Part shown: one piece after another, positions 36,101 through 44,574 of the stretch | Position numbering within the stretch: position 1 is the stretch's first letter | Layout of the letters: each line of letters begins with the position of its first letter | Source of the DNA: Halomonas sp. DQ26W | Lineage (GTDB): Bacteria; Pseudomonadota; Gammaproteobacteria; Pseudomonadales; Halomonadaceae | Assembly: GCF_003339685.1 (NCBI RefSeq) | Contig: NZ_QPKI01000030.1 | Span: 1-48,956, forward strand | Length of the DNA: 48,956 nt | Direction: 5' to 3' | Notes under the pieces: generated by a model | Databases searched by the model: none | What the model was told of the DNA's origin: nothing | What the model saw: only the letters and a program-made list of their open reading frames with translations | Program-made: the position numbers and the translations under genes

Positions 36101-37009
36101 TCAGGGCACGCCAGCACCGCGCCAGGGCCCGCGATGGGTCAGGCGATCGCGCAGCAGGTGGGCCATCGCTTCTGCCGCCGGCTGGGAGGCGGGGGCGATA
36201 TGAGGGGCGAAATGGAGCCTCGCCTCGCAGCGCTTGAGCGGTGGCATATCCTCCGCGGGCCCCAGTTCGCGCATCGCCCCGGTCAGCCGCTCACGATCGA
36301 GTACGCTGATCGCCAGGCCCATTTCCACCGCCTTCTCGACGGCGTGGATGCTGGTGCTGGTAAAGACCGCATGCCAGGGCCGGCCGATCGCCTCGAGTGC
36401 CTCGATGGCCAGGGCCCGATAGGGGCAGTCCACCTCGTGCATGGCCAGGGGAAGGCGCGGCCTGTCGCTCAGGTCACCGACCCGGGGGCCGGCCCACACC
36501 GGCGAGGTGTGCCACAGCACCTCGCCGCCCGGCAGCGGGTTGGGGCGGTCCAGCAGCACCGACAGCGTCAGCTGGGAGCGGCTCAGCTGTCGGGCCAGCT
36601 CGCCACTGGTGGCGGTCACGATCTCGAGCAGGACATCGGGGTGGTGCGCCATGAACTCCGGTAGCACGCTGCCCAGCAGTTCCCGCGCATAGTCTTCCGG
36701 CAAGCCCAGGCGCAGCTTGCCCCCCAGGCCGCGGCCGGTGAAGCGCGAGAGCATGCCGTCATGCAGCCGCAAAAGCTCGCGGGACTCCAGCAGCAGGGCC
36801 TCGCCTACCGCCGTGGGCTTCACGCCCCGGGAGCCCCGCTCGAGCAGCCGAGACCCCAGCGCCTCCTCGAGGCGCTTGATCTGCATGCTGATGGCGCCGA
36901 CGGTGCGATGGCGCTGCTGTGCCGCGGCGGCCAGCGACCCCAGCTGGGCGGCCGCCTGAAAGCTGCGCAACAGCTCCAGGTCCAGCGCCGCAGACGAGAC
37001 TTCAGACAT
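36101..37009 (-). CDS. LysR family transcriptional regulator
   Basis: A 302-residue DNA-binding regulator. The winged helix-turn-helix is at about residues 8-68 (LRSFQAAAQLGSLAAAAQQ then TVGAISMQIKRLEEALGSRLLER). The effector-binding domain follows from about 95 to the end. It is divergent from an EamA-family exporter gene with 86 bases between the starts, the usual arrangement for a LysR protein controlling its neighbour. The effector is unknown. Confidence 0.9.
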   Translation of the reverse strand: MSEVSSAALDLELLRSFQAAAQLGSLAAAAQQRHRTVGAISMQIKRLEEALGSRLLERGSRGVKPTAVGEALLLESRELLRLHDGMLSRFTGRGLGGKLRLGLPEDYARELLGSVLPEFMAHHPDVLLEIVTATSGELARQLSRSQLTLSVLLDRPNPLPGGEVLWHTSPVWAGPRVGDLSDRPRLPLAMHEVDCPYRALAIEALEAIGRPWHAVFTSTSIHAVEKAVEMGLAISVLDRERLTGAMRELGPAEDMPPLKRCEARLHFAPHIAPASQPAAEAMAHLLRDRLTHRGPWRGAGVP

Positions 37010-37095
37010 ATTGAATGCTCACTCGAATAGTTATCGATTCATTGAAATCCATTTCTCCCTCATGCTCAAGGCTGTTCACCCAGGAGGGAGGAGAA

Positions 37096-38034
37096 ATGCG
37101 AGCGTCATGGGTTTCACCGCTTATCGCCATGGGCTTCGTGGTGTGCTGGAGTTCCGGATTCGTCGGAGGCAGGTTGGCGACCGAGGCCGATACGCCCGTT
37201 CTGTCGCTGTTCGCCTGGCGTTTTCTGCTGGCGAGCCTGCTGGTCGCGCTCTGGTGGCGACTGGTCGGTGGTGTTCGACTGGCCCAGCGCGATGTGGTGC
37301 GGGAAATGGCCGTCGGCAGCCTGACCATGGGCGGCTACCTGCTGGGGGTGATACTGGCGCTCGAGCAGGGCGTCAGCACCGGCGTGACCGCCCTGATCAC
37401 GGCGCTGCAGCCATTGCTCGCCGCGTCGCTTGCAGGGCCTTGGCTCGGTGAACGCCTGTCGGCCCGGGGCTGGGCGGGCATGGCCATCGCCACGCTGGGT
37501 GTATTGCTCTATGTGGTGGATGATATCGAGCATGGCGGCGGCAGTGCGCCGCTGTGGGCCTATGCGCTGCCGCTGGGTTCGGTAGTGGCCGTGACTCTCG
37601 GCAGCCTCCTCGCCGTTCGCTGGGCGACCGCCATGCCGCTGGCGGCGACCCTGATGGTACAGCTGTTCGCCGCCACCGGGATATTCACCCTGGCGGCAAT
37701 GATCGTGGCGGGTGGCGCGCCGGCTCTGCCCACCGATCGGCTCAGCATCTCCGCGATCGGCTGGCTGGTCGTGCTCTCAAGCCTGGGGGGATACGGCTTC
37801 TTCGTCGCGAGCCTGCGCCGGCTGGGCGTGACCCTGACCTCATCACTGGTCTACCTCACCCCCGCGGTGACCCTGCTCTGGGCGGCGGCCATGTTCGGCG
37901 AGCAGCCGAGTGCCCAGGGCATCGCCGGCATGGCGATCGCCATCGCCGGCGCGGGCCTGGCTATGCACAGCGTCGATACAGCAGGTCCCAGACCCCGTGC
38001 CCCAATCGCTCGCCACGAACCTCGAACTTCGTGA
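37096..38034 (+). CDS. EamA/DMT family transporter
   Basis: A 312-residue inner-membrane protein with ten predicted helices in two EamA repeats (about residues 10-140 and 150-290). Landmarks are [30 protein letters not shown] and the second-repeat [34 protein letters not shown]. Substrates of this family are often amino acids or metabolites exported from the cell. The start ATG 37096 follows GGAGGAGAA; open frame upstream of it is ignored. The last 24 codons run over the 3' end of convergent trmB. Confidence 0.87.
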   Translation: MRASWVSPLIAMGFVVCWSSGFVGGRLATEADTPVLSLFAWRFLLASLLVALWWRLVGGVRLAQRDVVREMAVGSLTMGGYLLGVILALEQGVSTGVTALITALQPLLAASLAGPWLGERLSARGWAGMAIATLGVLLYVVDDIEHGGGSAPLWAYALPLGSVVAVTLGSLLAVRWATAMPLAATLMVQLFAATGIFTLAAMIVAGGAPALPTDRLSISAIGWLVVLSSLGGYGFFVASLRRLGVTLTSSLVYLTPAVTLLWAAAMFGEQPSAQGIAGMAIAIAGAGLAMHSVDTAGPRPRAPIARHEPRTS

Positions 38035-38707
38035 GCGGGCGAAACGACGGGCGCGGCACATAGGGCGCGGTCTCCGGCGAGGCGGTGTTGGCATAGCCGG
38101 GGGCCGCCTCCATGACCTCTGCCATCCACTCGGCGTAGGCCTCCCAATCGGTGGCCATGTGCAGCGTACCGCCCATCTTCAGACGCGTGCGGATCAGCTC
38201 GACGAAGGCGGGCTGGACGATGCGCCGCTTGTGGTGCTTCTTCTTCGGCCAGGGGTCGGGGAAGAAGAGCTGCAGTGTATCGAGGCTGGCTTCCGGCAGG
38301 CACTGCTCGAGCACCGCCAGCGCATCCTCGCGATAAACGCGGATATTGCTCAGGCCACGCTTGTCGGCCTCGTCGAGCAGCTTGCCCACACCGGGGGGAT
38401 GTACCTCGATACCGATGAAGTCGGTGTCAGGGTGGCTCTCGGCCTGCTCGATCAGCGATGCCCCCATGCCGAAGCCGATCTCCACTACCCGGGGCGCCGC
38501 GCGCCCGAAGCGGGCATCGAGATCCTGGCGCCCATCGGCCAGAGTCAGTCCCAGGCGAGGCCAGACCTCCTCCAGCCCTCGCGTCTGGGCCTGGGTCATG
38601 CGTCCCGCACGCAGCACGTAGCTCTTGATGCCGCGGCGGTGCAAGGGGGCATCCGGCCCTTCCGGGCCGGTGCTCGAGGTGACGGTGTCGTGGGACTGGT
38701 CGCTCAT
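37961..38707 (-). CDS. trmB: tRNA (guanine-N7)-methyltransferase
   Basis: A 248-residue SAM-dependent enzyme that makes m7G46 in tRNA. The SAM-binding motif is [16 protein letters not shown]; the catalytic and tRNA-contact region is [21 protein letters not shown]. The C-terminus [23 protein letters not shown] is the family ending, so the reading frame truly extends to 37961. That makes a 74-base convergent overlap with the EamA gene. It is followed upstream (in genome order) by thiG. Confidence 0.95.
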   Translation of the reverse strand: MSDQSHDTVTSSTGPEGPDAPLHRRGIKSYVLRAGRMTQAQTRGLEEVWPRLGLTLADGRQDLDARFGRAAPRVVEIGFGMGASLIEQAESHPDTDFIGIEVHPPGVGKLLDEADKRGLSNIRVYREDALAVLEQCLPEASLDTLQLFFPDPWPKKKHHKRRIVQPAFVELIRTRLKMGGTLHMATDWEAYAEWMAEVMEAAPGYANTASPETAPYVPRPSFRPLTKFEVRGERLGHGVWDLLYRRCA

Positions 38708-38734
38708 GGAATCGATTGGGCTCTGGTAGGTAGC

Positions 38735-39532
38735 TCAGCCGTTGATGCGGCCGGCAAAGGGCGACGAGGGGTCGGCGCTCTGGCGGCGCGGCATGCGCCC
38801 GGCCAGGAAGGCTTCACGACCAGCTTCTACGGCTTTCTTCATGGCACTCGCCATCAATATCGGCTGACGGGCATGGGCGATGGCCGAGTTCATCAGCACG
38901 CCGTCGCAGCCCAATTCCATGGCCATGGCCGCATCCGAGGCGGTCCCGATGCCGGCGTCGACCAGTACCGGCACGCCGGACTGTTCGATGATTAGCCGAA
39001 CGTTGTGCGGGTTCTGGATGCCATGACCGGAGCCGATCAATGAGCCCAACGGCATGATGGCACAACAGCCCATCTGCTCGAGCTCGCGGGCAACGATCGG
39101 GTCGTCGCTGGTGTATACCATGACATCGAAGCCGTCCTTGAGAAGCACGTCAGCCGCTTTTAAAGTCTCGACCACATTGGGATAGAGGGTGTGGTCGTCG
39201 CCCAGCACTTCCAGCTTGACCAGCTTGTGGCCGTCGAGCAGCTCTCGGGCCAGCTTACAGGTGCGCACGGCATCCTTGGCCGTATAGCAGCCCGCAGTAT
39301 TGGGCAGCAGGGTGAAGCGCTCCGGGGGCACCGCGTCCAACAGGTTTGGCTCGTCGGCCTCCTGCCCCAGGTTGCTGCGACGCACGGCAAAGGTGACCAC
39401 CTCGGCGCCGGAAGCCGCAATGGCTTCGGCCGTCTCGTCGAAATCCTTGTACTTGCCGGTACCCACCAGCAGCCGAGACGTGAAGGTGTGGCCGGCGATT
39501 CGCAGCGGTTGATCCTGAAAGAAGTCTGTCAT
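38735..39532 (-). CDS. thiG: Thiazole synthase ThiG
   Basis: A 265-residue TIM-barrel enzyme that builds the thiazole phosphate ring of thiamine from deoxyxylulose phosphate, dehydroglycine and ThiS thiocarboxylate. Landmarks are [20 protein letters not shown], the Lys in [16 protein letters not shown] that forms the Schiff base, [14 protein letters not shown] and [19 protein letters not shown] start at ATG 39532, giving [14 protein letters not shown]; a 42-codon open extension upstream covers the thiS-thiG gap and is not supported. Forms a two-gene unit with thiS. Confidence 0.95.
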   Translation of the reverse strand: MTDFFQDQPLRIAGHTFTSRLLVGTGKYKDFDETAEAIAASGAEVVTFAVRRSNLGQEADEPNLLDAVPPERFTLLPNTAGCYTAKDAVRTCKLARELLDGHKLVKLEVLGDDHTLYPNVVETLKAADVLLKDGFDVMVYTSDDPIVARELEQMGCCAIMPLGSLIGSGHGIQNPHNVRLIIEQSGVPVLVDAGIGTASDAAMAMELGCDGVLMNSAIAHARQPILMASAMKKAVEAGREAFLAGRMPRRQSADPSSPFAGRING

Positions 39533-39593
39533 CGAGTATGCCTTCGTATGGAGTCTGGAAAACGGCAGCTCATCTATCCCATCATCGACCCAC

Positions 39594-39794
39594 TCATCCG
39601 CCGCCGATGGCATGGACGATTTCGATTCGATCACCCTGGCCGAGGCGGATCGTCCCATGCTCGCTCCGGGGCACGATCTCCTCGTTGCGCTCGACGGCTA
39701 TCCGTCGTCCTGTCAGGCCAAGGCTGTCGATCAGTTGCGCCACCGTGAGGTCGGCGGCCAGATCATGAGCCTCACCGTTGAGCTGGATCTGCAT
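39594..39794 (-). CDS. thiS: Sulfur carrier protein ThiS
   Basis: A 66-residue ubiquitin-fold sulfur carrier. It starts [12 protein letters not shown] and ends with the functional diglycine (IGGG), whose C-terminus is adenylated and thiocarboxylated to feed ThiG. Length equals E. coli ThiS. A GAGAGGA site lies before ATG 39794. Its partner enzymes ThiF and ThiH or ThiO are not in the window. A -10-like TACAAT on the minus strand (39828-39823) could be its promoter. Confidence 0.92.
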   Translation of the reverse strand: MQIQLNGEAHDLAADLTVAQLIDSLGLTGRRIAVERNEEIVPRSEHGTIRLGQGDRIEIVHAIGGG

Positions 39795-39889
39795 GGCGTC
39801 CTCTCTGGATTGACGGGCCGACATTGTAGCCGGTTACGCTCCCTCGGGGTACGGGGTGCAACGTTACCAACTGGCAGGAAGAGACATCA

Positions 39890-40054
39890 TTGCAGGAGCG
39901 ATCCTGGTGGGGCATGGCGGCGCTGTCGGGTGCCTTCGTGGCCATGGCGCTGACCGGCATGCGCGGGCTGGGCATGATCACCCCGGTCGGTGGCCTGCTG
40001 ATGATCGGCGGCTGGCTGACACTGGCGGTATACGCCCTACGTGACCGCGCCTAG
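39890..40054 (+). CDS. Half-length DUF423-like small membrane protein
   Basis: A 54-residue frame opening at TTG 39890 (AGGAAGAG eight bases ahead) or at an internal ATG 39914. It has two hydrophobic segments; MALTGMRGLGMITPVGGLLMIGGWL matches, within the limit of recall, the last two helices of the DUF423/YgdD family. Full family members have about 120 residues and four helices, so this is either a true mini-protein or a decayed remnant. Its TAG shares the palindromic CTAG with the stop of the convergent thioesterase gene. Confidence 0.45.
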   Translation: MQERSWWGMAALSGAFVAMALTGMRGLGMITPVGGLLMIGGWLTLAVYALRDRA

Positions 40055-40464
40055 TCGTTGTCGGGCAGCACATAGGTAGCCGTGACCAGTGCCACCGGCG
40101 CCTCGTCACCGGCGGAGAACAGCTGCACCTCGCCCACCGCCAGGCGACGGCCCAGCTTCATGATGCGAGCATTGGCGATGACATCACGATCCCCCCGGGG
40201 CCGGCGTAGGAAGCGGCAATGCAGATCGCTGGTAACGGCCATGGGCTCCGGGCCGATCTGGGCCAGGATGGCCACGTAGAGGCAGACATCGGCCAGCCCC
40301 ATCAAGGTGGGGCCCGATACACTGGCCCCCGGCCGCAGGTGCTCATCCTCGATAGCCAGACTCATGGTCGCCCGCATATGGTCGACGCCCTCAATGGTCC
40401 CGGTGCGCTGGGGGAATATTTCGTCGAGAAAGTCTTCGATGGCGGCGGCAGTCATCACGGTCAT
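40051..40464 (-). CDS. PaaI family hotdog-fold thioesterase
   Basis: A 137-residue hotdog-fold protein. Its core shows the hotdog helix segment SGPTLMGLADVCLYVAILAQIGP with the catalytic-type Asp, and the strands AVTSDLHCRFLRRP and ARIMKLGRRLAVGEVQLFS. Family members hydrolyse acyl-CoA thioesters; the acyl group here is unknown. The start ATG 40464 follows AAGGAG; the open frame continues 22 codons upstream without support. Confidence 0.85.
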   Translation of the reverse strand: MTVMTAAAIEDFLDEIFPQRTGTIEGVDHMRATMSLAIEDEHLRPGASVSGPTLMGLADVCLYVAILAQIGPEPMAVTSDLHCRFLRRPRGDRDVIANARIMKLGRRLAVGEVQLFSAGDEAPVALVTATYVLPDND

Positions 40465-40530
40465 CGGCGGGCTCCTTGTGGATCGGCTAGTGTGGTTGGC
40501 CGCGAGGGAAACGCAGTCAACATAACCCAA

Positions 40531-40558
40531 AGCGCCCCAGGCGGGTACCCGGGGCGCT
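40531..40558 (-). terminator. Hairpin downstream of malate synthase
   Basis: AGCGCCCC (40531-40538) pairs with GGGGCGCT (40551-40558), with an inner GGGTACCC palindrome in the loop. On the minus strand it is followed by TTTGGGTT, a weak T-tract. It lies about 90 bases after the glcB stop and upstream of the thioesterase gene, so it probably ends the glcB transcript. Confidence 0.5.
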
Positions 40559-40649
40559 GCTGGCGTCTTTCGTCAATCGCAGTCACACTCGAGGCTGCTT
40601 TGGCGACAGGTCCGTGCTTTTCTCTATAGCACGCCCCCGGTACCTCTCA

Positions 40650-42824
40650 TCACTTGGCCTTGTGCACGGCACGCCAGTGGTGCAGCAACGGTTCGGTGTA
40701 GCCGGAGGGTTGGTCGCGCCCCTTGAAGATCAGGTCGCTGGCTGCCTTGAACGCTGTCGAGGCCTCGAAATCGGCACTCATGGCGGTATAAGTCGGGTCG
40801 TCGGCATTCTGTTCATCGACCACCTTGGCCATGCGCTCCAGCGTCTCCTGGACCCGTGCCGCATCAACCACGCCATGATATAGCCAGTTGGCGATATGCT
40901 GGCTGGAGATGCGTAGGGTGGCGCGGTCCTCCATCAGGCCGACATTGTGGATGTCTGGCACCTTGGAGCAGCCCACACCGTGTTCGACCCAGCGCACCAC
41001 GTAGCCGAGAATACCCTGACAGTTGTTGTCGAGCTCCTGCTGGATTTCATCGCTGGACCAGTTGACCTCGCCAGTCACCGGCACGGTGAGCAGTTCGTCG
41101 AGGAAGTCGGGTTCGCCCTGAGCCTCCAACTCGCGCTGGATCTCGGTGACGCTGACCTGATGGTAGTGCAGGGAGTGCAGGGTGGCGGCGGTGGGCGACG
41201 GCACCCAGGCGGTGTTGGCGCCGGCCTTGGGATGACCGATTTTCTGCTCCAGCATGGCGGCCATCAGGTCCGGCATGGCCCACATGCCCTTGCCGATCTG
41301 GGCACGGCCGCGCAGGCCACAGGCCAGACCAACCTGGACGTTGTTCTTCTCGTAGGCACCGATCCAGGCGGCGTTCTTCATGTCGCCCTTGCGGATCATC
41401 GGTCCCGCCTCCATGGCGGTGTGCATCTCGTCGCCGGTACGGTCAAGGAAGCCGGTATTGATGAACACTACCCGTGAGGTGGCCTCGGCGATACACGCCT
41501 TGAGGTTGACTGTGGTACGGCGCTCCTCGTCCATGATGCCCATCTTCAGGGTATCGCGAGCCATGCCTAGCAGGTCTTCCACGCGACCGAACAGCTCGCT
41601 GGAGAACGCCACTTCCTTCGGCCCATGCATCTTCGGCTTGACGATGTAGACAGAGCCGGTGCGTGAATTACGCGGTGCGTCAGTGCCCTTCTTCAGGTCG
41701 TGGAGGGCAAGCAGGCCGGTAACAATGCCGTCGAGGATGCCTTCAGGCAACTCGTTGCCATCCGCGTCGAGCACCGCCGGGGTGGTCATCAGGTGGCCGA
41801 CGTTGCGCACGAACATCAGCGAGCGGCCCGGCAGGGTCAGGCTTCCACCATCGGGTGCGGTGTAGTCACGGTCGCCATGCAAGCGGCGGGTGATGGCCTT
41901 GTCGCCCTTGGCGACCTGCTCTTCCAGGTCGCCCCGCATCAGCCCCAGCCAGTTACGATAGACGCCGACCTTATCCTCGGCATCCACCGCGGCAATGGAG
42001 TCTTCGCAATCCATGATCGCGGTCAGCGCGGCCTCCACCACGAGATCCTTGACCCCGGCCGGATCGGTCTTGCCGATCGGATGTGTCGGATCGATCTGGA
42101 TCTCGAGATGCAGCCCGTGATTGGTCAACAGGACCGCTTCGGGCCGGGCGGCATCACCGCGATACCCCACCAGCTTTCCGGGATCCTTGAGGCCGGTCTC
42201 GCGACCACCCTCCAGCGACACCACCAGATGGCCGTCGCGCAGCGCGTAATTGATGGCGTCGCGATGGGAGCCGGTGGCCAGCGGAGCCGCACGATCCAGC
42301 ACCCCGCGGGCATAGGCAATGACCTTCTCGCCGCGCTTGGGGTTGAAGCTGGGGCCTTTCTCGGCGCCACCCTCTTCTGAAATGGCGTCGGTGCCGTACA
42401 GCGCATCGTAGAGGCTGCCCCAGCGGGCGTTGGCGGCATTCAGCGCATAGCGGGCGTTGCTCACCGGCACCACCAGTTGGGGTCCGGCCTGAATGGCGAT
42501 TTCGCTATCGACATTGCCGGTGGTGACCTTGACCTGGGCAGGCACATCCACCAGATAGCCGATCTCCTTCAGGAAGCTGCGGTAGGCGGCCATGTCGCTT
42601 ACCGGGCCGGGGTTTTCCCGGTGCCAAGTGTCGAGCCGCTCTTGCAAATTCTCGCGTTCGGCGAGCAAATTCCGGTTTTTTGCTGTCAGATCTTGAAAGA
42701 TGGCGTCGACACCGGCCCAGAAGGTTTCTGCGTCGATGCCGGTGCCCGGCAGGGCCTGTTCGGTAATGAAGCCGTCCAGCTGGGCGGCCACCTGAAGACG
42801 GTGGCGAGTGACGCGTTCTGACAT
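40650..42824 (-). CDS. glcB: Malate synthase G
   Basis: A 724-residue monomeric enzyme condensing glyoxylate and acetyl-CoA to malate, used in the glyoxylate shunt and glycolate growth. Size matches E. coli GlcB (723). Landmarks are [14 protein letters not shown] near the N-terminus, the [21 protein letters not shown] [12 protein letters not shown] segment, [21 protein letters not shown] with the magnesium-binding Glu, [13 protein letters not shown], and [13 protein letters not shown] near the C-terminus. It stands alone, with no isocitrate lyase next to it. A GGAG site precedes the start. Its promoter holds a dyad in the spacer. Confidence 0.96.
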   Translation of the reverse strand: MSERVTRHRLQVAAQLDGFITEQALPGTGIDAETFWAGVDAIFQDLTAKNRNLLAERENLQERLDTWHRENPGPVSDMAAYRSFLKEIGYLVDVPAQVKVTTGNVDSEIAIQAGPQLVVPVSNARYALNAANARWGSLYDALYGTDAISEEGGAEKGPSFNPKRGEKVIAYARGVLDRAAPLATGSHRDAINYALRDGHLVVSLEGGRETGLKDPGKLVGYRGDAARPEAVLLTNHGLHLEIQIDPTHPIGKTDPAGVKDLVVEAALTAIMDCEDSIAAVDAEDKVGVYRNWLGLMRGDLEEQVAKGDKAITRRLHGDRDYTAPDGGSLTLPGRSLMFVRNVGHLMTTPAVLDADGNELPEGILDGIVTGLLALHDLKKGTDAPRNSRTGSVYIVKPKMHGPKEVAFSSELFGRVEDLLGMARDTLKMGIMDEERRTTVNLKACIAEATSRVVFINTGFLDRTGDEMHTAMEAGPMIRKGDMKNAAWIGAYEKNNVQVGLACGLRGRAQIGKGMWAMPDLMAAMLEQKIGHPKAGANTAWVPSPTAATLHSLHYHQVSVTEIQRELEAQGEPDFLDELLTVPVTGEVNWSSDEIQQELDNNCQGILGYVVRWVEHGVGCSKVPDIHNVGLMEDRATLRISSQHIANWLYHGVVDAARVQETLERMAKVVDEQNADDPTYTAMSADFEASTAFKAASDLIFKGRDQPSGYTEPLLHHWRAVHKAK

Positions 42825-42904
42825 GGGAGTCTCCTCATGATGGCGACGGACGAGACACAGTCCGCAGCCGCAATCCGTGGGGGTGAAACCACTCTATGGA
42901 GTCG

Positions 42905-42933
42905 ATTTTGTGGAAAATTGTTCCATATGTAAA
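42905..42933 (-). promoter_or_regulatory. glcB promoter with a dyad in the spacer
   Basis: Read on the minus strand: TTTACA (42933-42928), a 17-base spacer, CAAAAT (42910-42905). Within the spacer TGGAA (42911-42915) and TTCCA (42921-42925) form a perfect 5-bp inverted repeat around five bases. A repressor bound there would block RNA polymerase. The start of transcription would be near 42898, giving a leader of about 75 bases. Confidence 0.5.
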
Positions 42934-43087
42934 CCCGAATGAAGGGTTCAGCGCACTAGACATAGGGTTAAGAGACATGGTCTCTCGCTAGGCTAGACGA
43001 CTCCTGTGTAAACTGCGCCTTCAGCATTATTCGACTGCCAGCAGCCATGAACGGCTCGCAAGACGATCGGCTTACCTGTCGGAGGAC

Positions 43088-44071
43088 ATGATGACCGACT
43101 TCACGCCCCTGCAGGCCCTGGGGCCAATCGCCCCCTTTGGCTCGGACGCCGGAGAACCGCTGGCTGACTACCTCGACTACTATGGGCTGTCGCCCTTGCT
43201 CACCGAGCACGTAGGACTCAACGTCGGTTACCTGGATACGCAGCGCTATCAGCTCTGGACCCAGGTTTGGAGCCCCCGGCAGGCAATCGGCACCGCCTTC
43301 GTGGTACACGGCTACTTCGATCATCTGGGGTTGTATCGCCACCTGCTGGAGTGTCTGCTGGAGCGCGGCTGGCGCGTGGTGCTATGGGACCTTCCGGGCC
43401 ACGGTCTCTCCAGTGGCCGCCGCGCCTGTATCGACGATTTCGACCATTATGGCGAGTGTCTGCGTGCCATGCAGGATCAATTGAGCGACCGGGGTTTGGC
43501 GCCCAAGCCCTGGCTCGGAGTCGGCCAGAGCACTGGCGCTGCGATCCTCGCCACCGATGCTCTCAGCCGCCCCGACGATGGACACTGGTCGGGCCTGGCC
43601 TTGCTGGCGCCGCTGGTACGCCCCTCGGGCTGGTCGCAGTCGAGCTGGCTGCACCTGCTGTTCGGCCCGTTCGTGCGCACCCTGCCCCGGCGGTTCCGGG
43701 AAAATTCCACCGATAGCGAGTTCGCCCTCTTTCTGCGTGAACAGGACCCGCTGCAGCCCGAGCACCTGTCGATGAACTGGGTCAGCGCCATGCGTCGCTG
43801 GATGCCGCAATTGCTGGCATTGCCTCCCAGCGAGCTGCCCACCCTGATCCTCCAGGGGGAACAGGACCTGACGGTGGACTGGGAGTGGAACCTGTCGGTA
43901 CTTGAACGCAAGTTCCCCAATGCGCGCATACATCGCCACCCCGACGCGCGGCATCATCTGGTCAATGAAGCAGAGGCCATTCGCCATACGCTGTTCGCGG
44001 CCCTGGACGAATTCATCGTCGATCTTGAGCTTCCTCCCCAGGTCATCGAAGAGCCTTCGCCCCGATGCTGA
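43088..44071 (+). CDS. Alpha/beta hydrolase (lysophospholipase/monoacylglycerol lipase type)
   Basis: A 327-residue soluble hydrolase. The oxyanion-hole HGYFDHLG segment, the nucleophile elbow GQSTG (Ser148), Asp260 in GEQDLTVD and a His at 289 or 290 in DARHHLVNE make a full triad. WDLPGHGLSSGRR is typical of the lysophospholipase (PldB-like) group. Two adjacent ATG codons exist (43088, 43091); the GGAGG spacing favours the second. No signal peptide. Its end overlaps the following lipoprotein gene by seven bases. Confidence 0.83.
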   Translation: MMTDFTPLQALGPIAPFGSDAGEPLADYLDYYGLSPLLTEHVGLNVGYLDTQRYQLWTQVWSPRQAIGTAFVVHGYFDHLGLYRHLLECLLERGWRVVLWDLPGHGLSSGRRACIDDFDHYGECLRAMQDQLSDRGLAPKPWLGVGQSTGAAILATDALSRPDDGHWSGLALLAPLVRPSGWSQSSWLHLLFGPFVRTLPRRFRENSTDSEFALFLREQDPLQPEHLSMNWVSAMRRWMPQLLALPPSELPTLILQGEQDLTVDWEWNLSVLERKFPNARIHRHPDARHHLVNEAEAIRHTLFAALDEFIVDLELPPQVIEEPSPRC

Positions 44072-44544
44072 AATATGCCACGATTCTATTGACGGCCCTG
44101 CTGCTCACCGGCTGCGCCGCCCAGCCCCCCGAACCCGATCCGATTCGCAGGGCCCTGCAGAACCTGAGCGATCGTGCCGCCGACCGCTTGATGGATGTTG
44201 CCGAAATGCAGCCGCCCCAGGAGCAGGTACTACTGCTCGCTGCGCCATCGGTGGATACCAGCCTGAACATCGCCTCCGAACACTTTCTGGAGAACCTGAC
44301 CCGGGCCATGCTGAGGGTCTCCGACGGTCCTCAGGTGCTCGACTGGCGCCCCGCCATGGCCGGCGACAGTGGCGGTCATCAGTGGCGTCTGGAAACCCAG
44401 CTGAAAGCCACTGCGCCACGTTTGCAACTCTCCGACCGCGAACTGCTGCCCTACCGTCTTACCCTGTCGCTCTATCGCCCCGACGCCGACAACGCGCTGT
44501 GGGCGACCGAGATCGAGGGCGCCTTCGACGCCACGGCGCTATAG
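44065..44544 (+). CDS. Predicted outer-membrane lipoprotein of unknown function
   Basis: A 159-residue protein with a type II signal: MLKYATILLTALLLTGC, lipobox LLTGC and Cys17. The mature part begins AAQPPEPDPIRRALQNL and has alternating strands and helices, ending with SLYRPDADNALWATEIEGAFDA. The final pattern faintly recalls LpoB/FlgO-type lipoproteins, but I cannot support that assignment. The residue after Cys17 is Ala, so the outer membrane is the expected location. Seven-base overlap with the hydrolase gene suggests a shared mRNA. Confidence 0.72.
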   Translation: MLKYATILLTALLLTGCAAQPPEPDPIRRALQNLSDRAADRLMDVAEMQPPQEQVLLLAAPSVDTSLNIASEHFLENLTRAMLRVSDGPQVLDWRPAMAGDSGGHQWRLETQLKATAPRLQLSDRELLPYRLTLSLYRPDADNALWATEIEGAFDATAL

Positions 44545-44574
44545 GCCTCAGTGCAGTCGCGTGTAAACAGCCTC

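Noticed and set aside
39795..39890. TPP riboswitch upstream of thiS
   Set aside because: No CTGAGA core or the ACCTGATCTGG-type segment is present, and the probable leader is only about 20 bases long.
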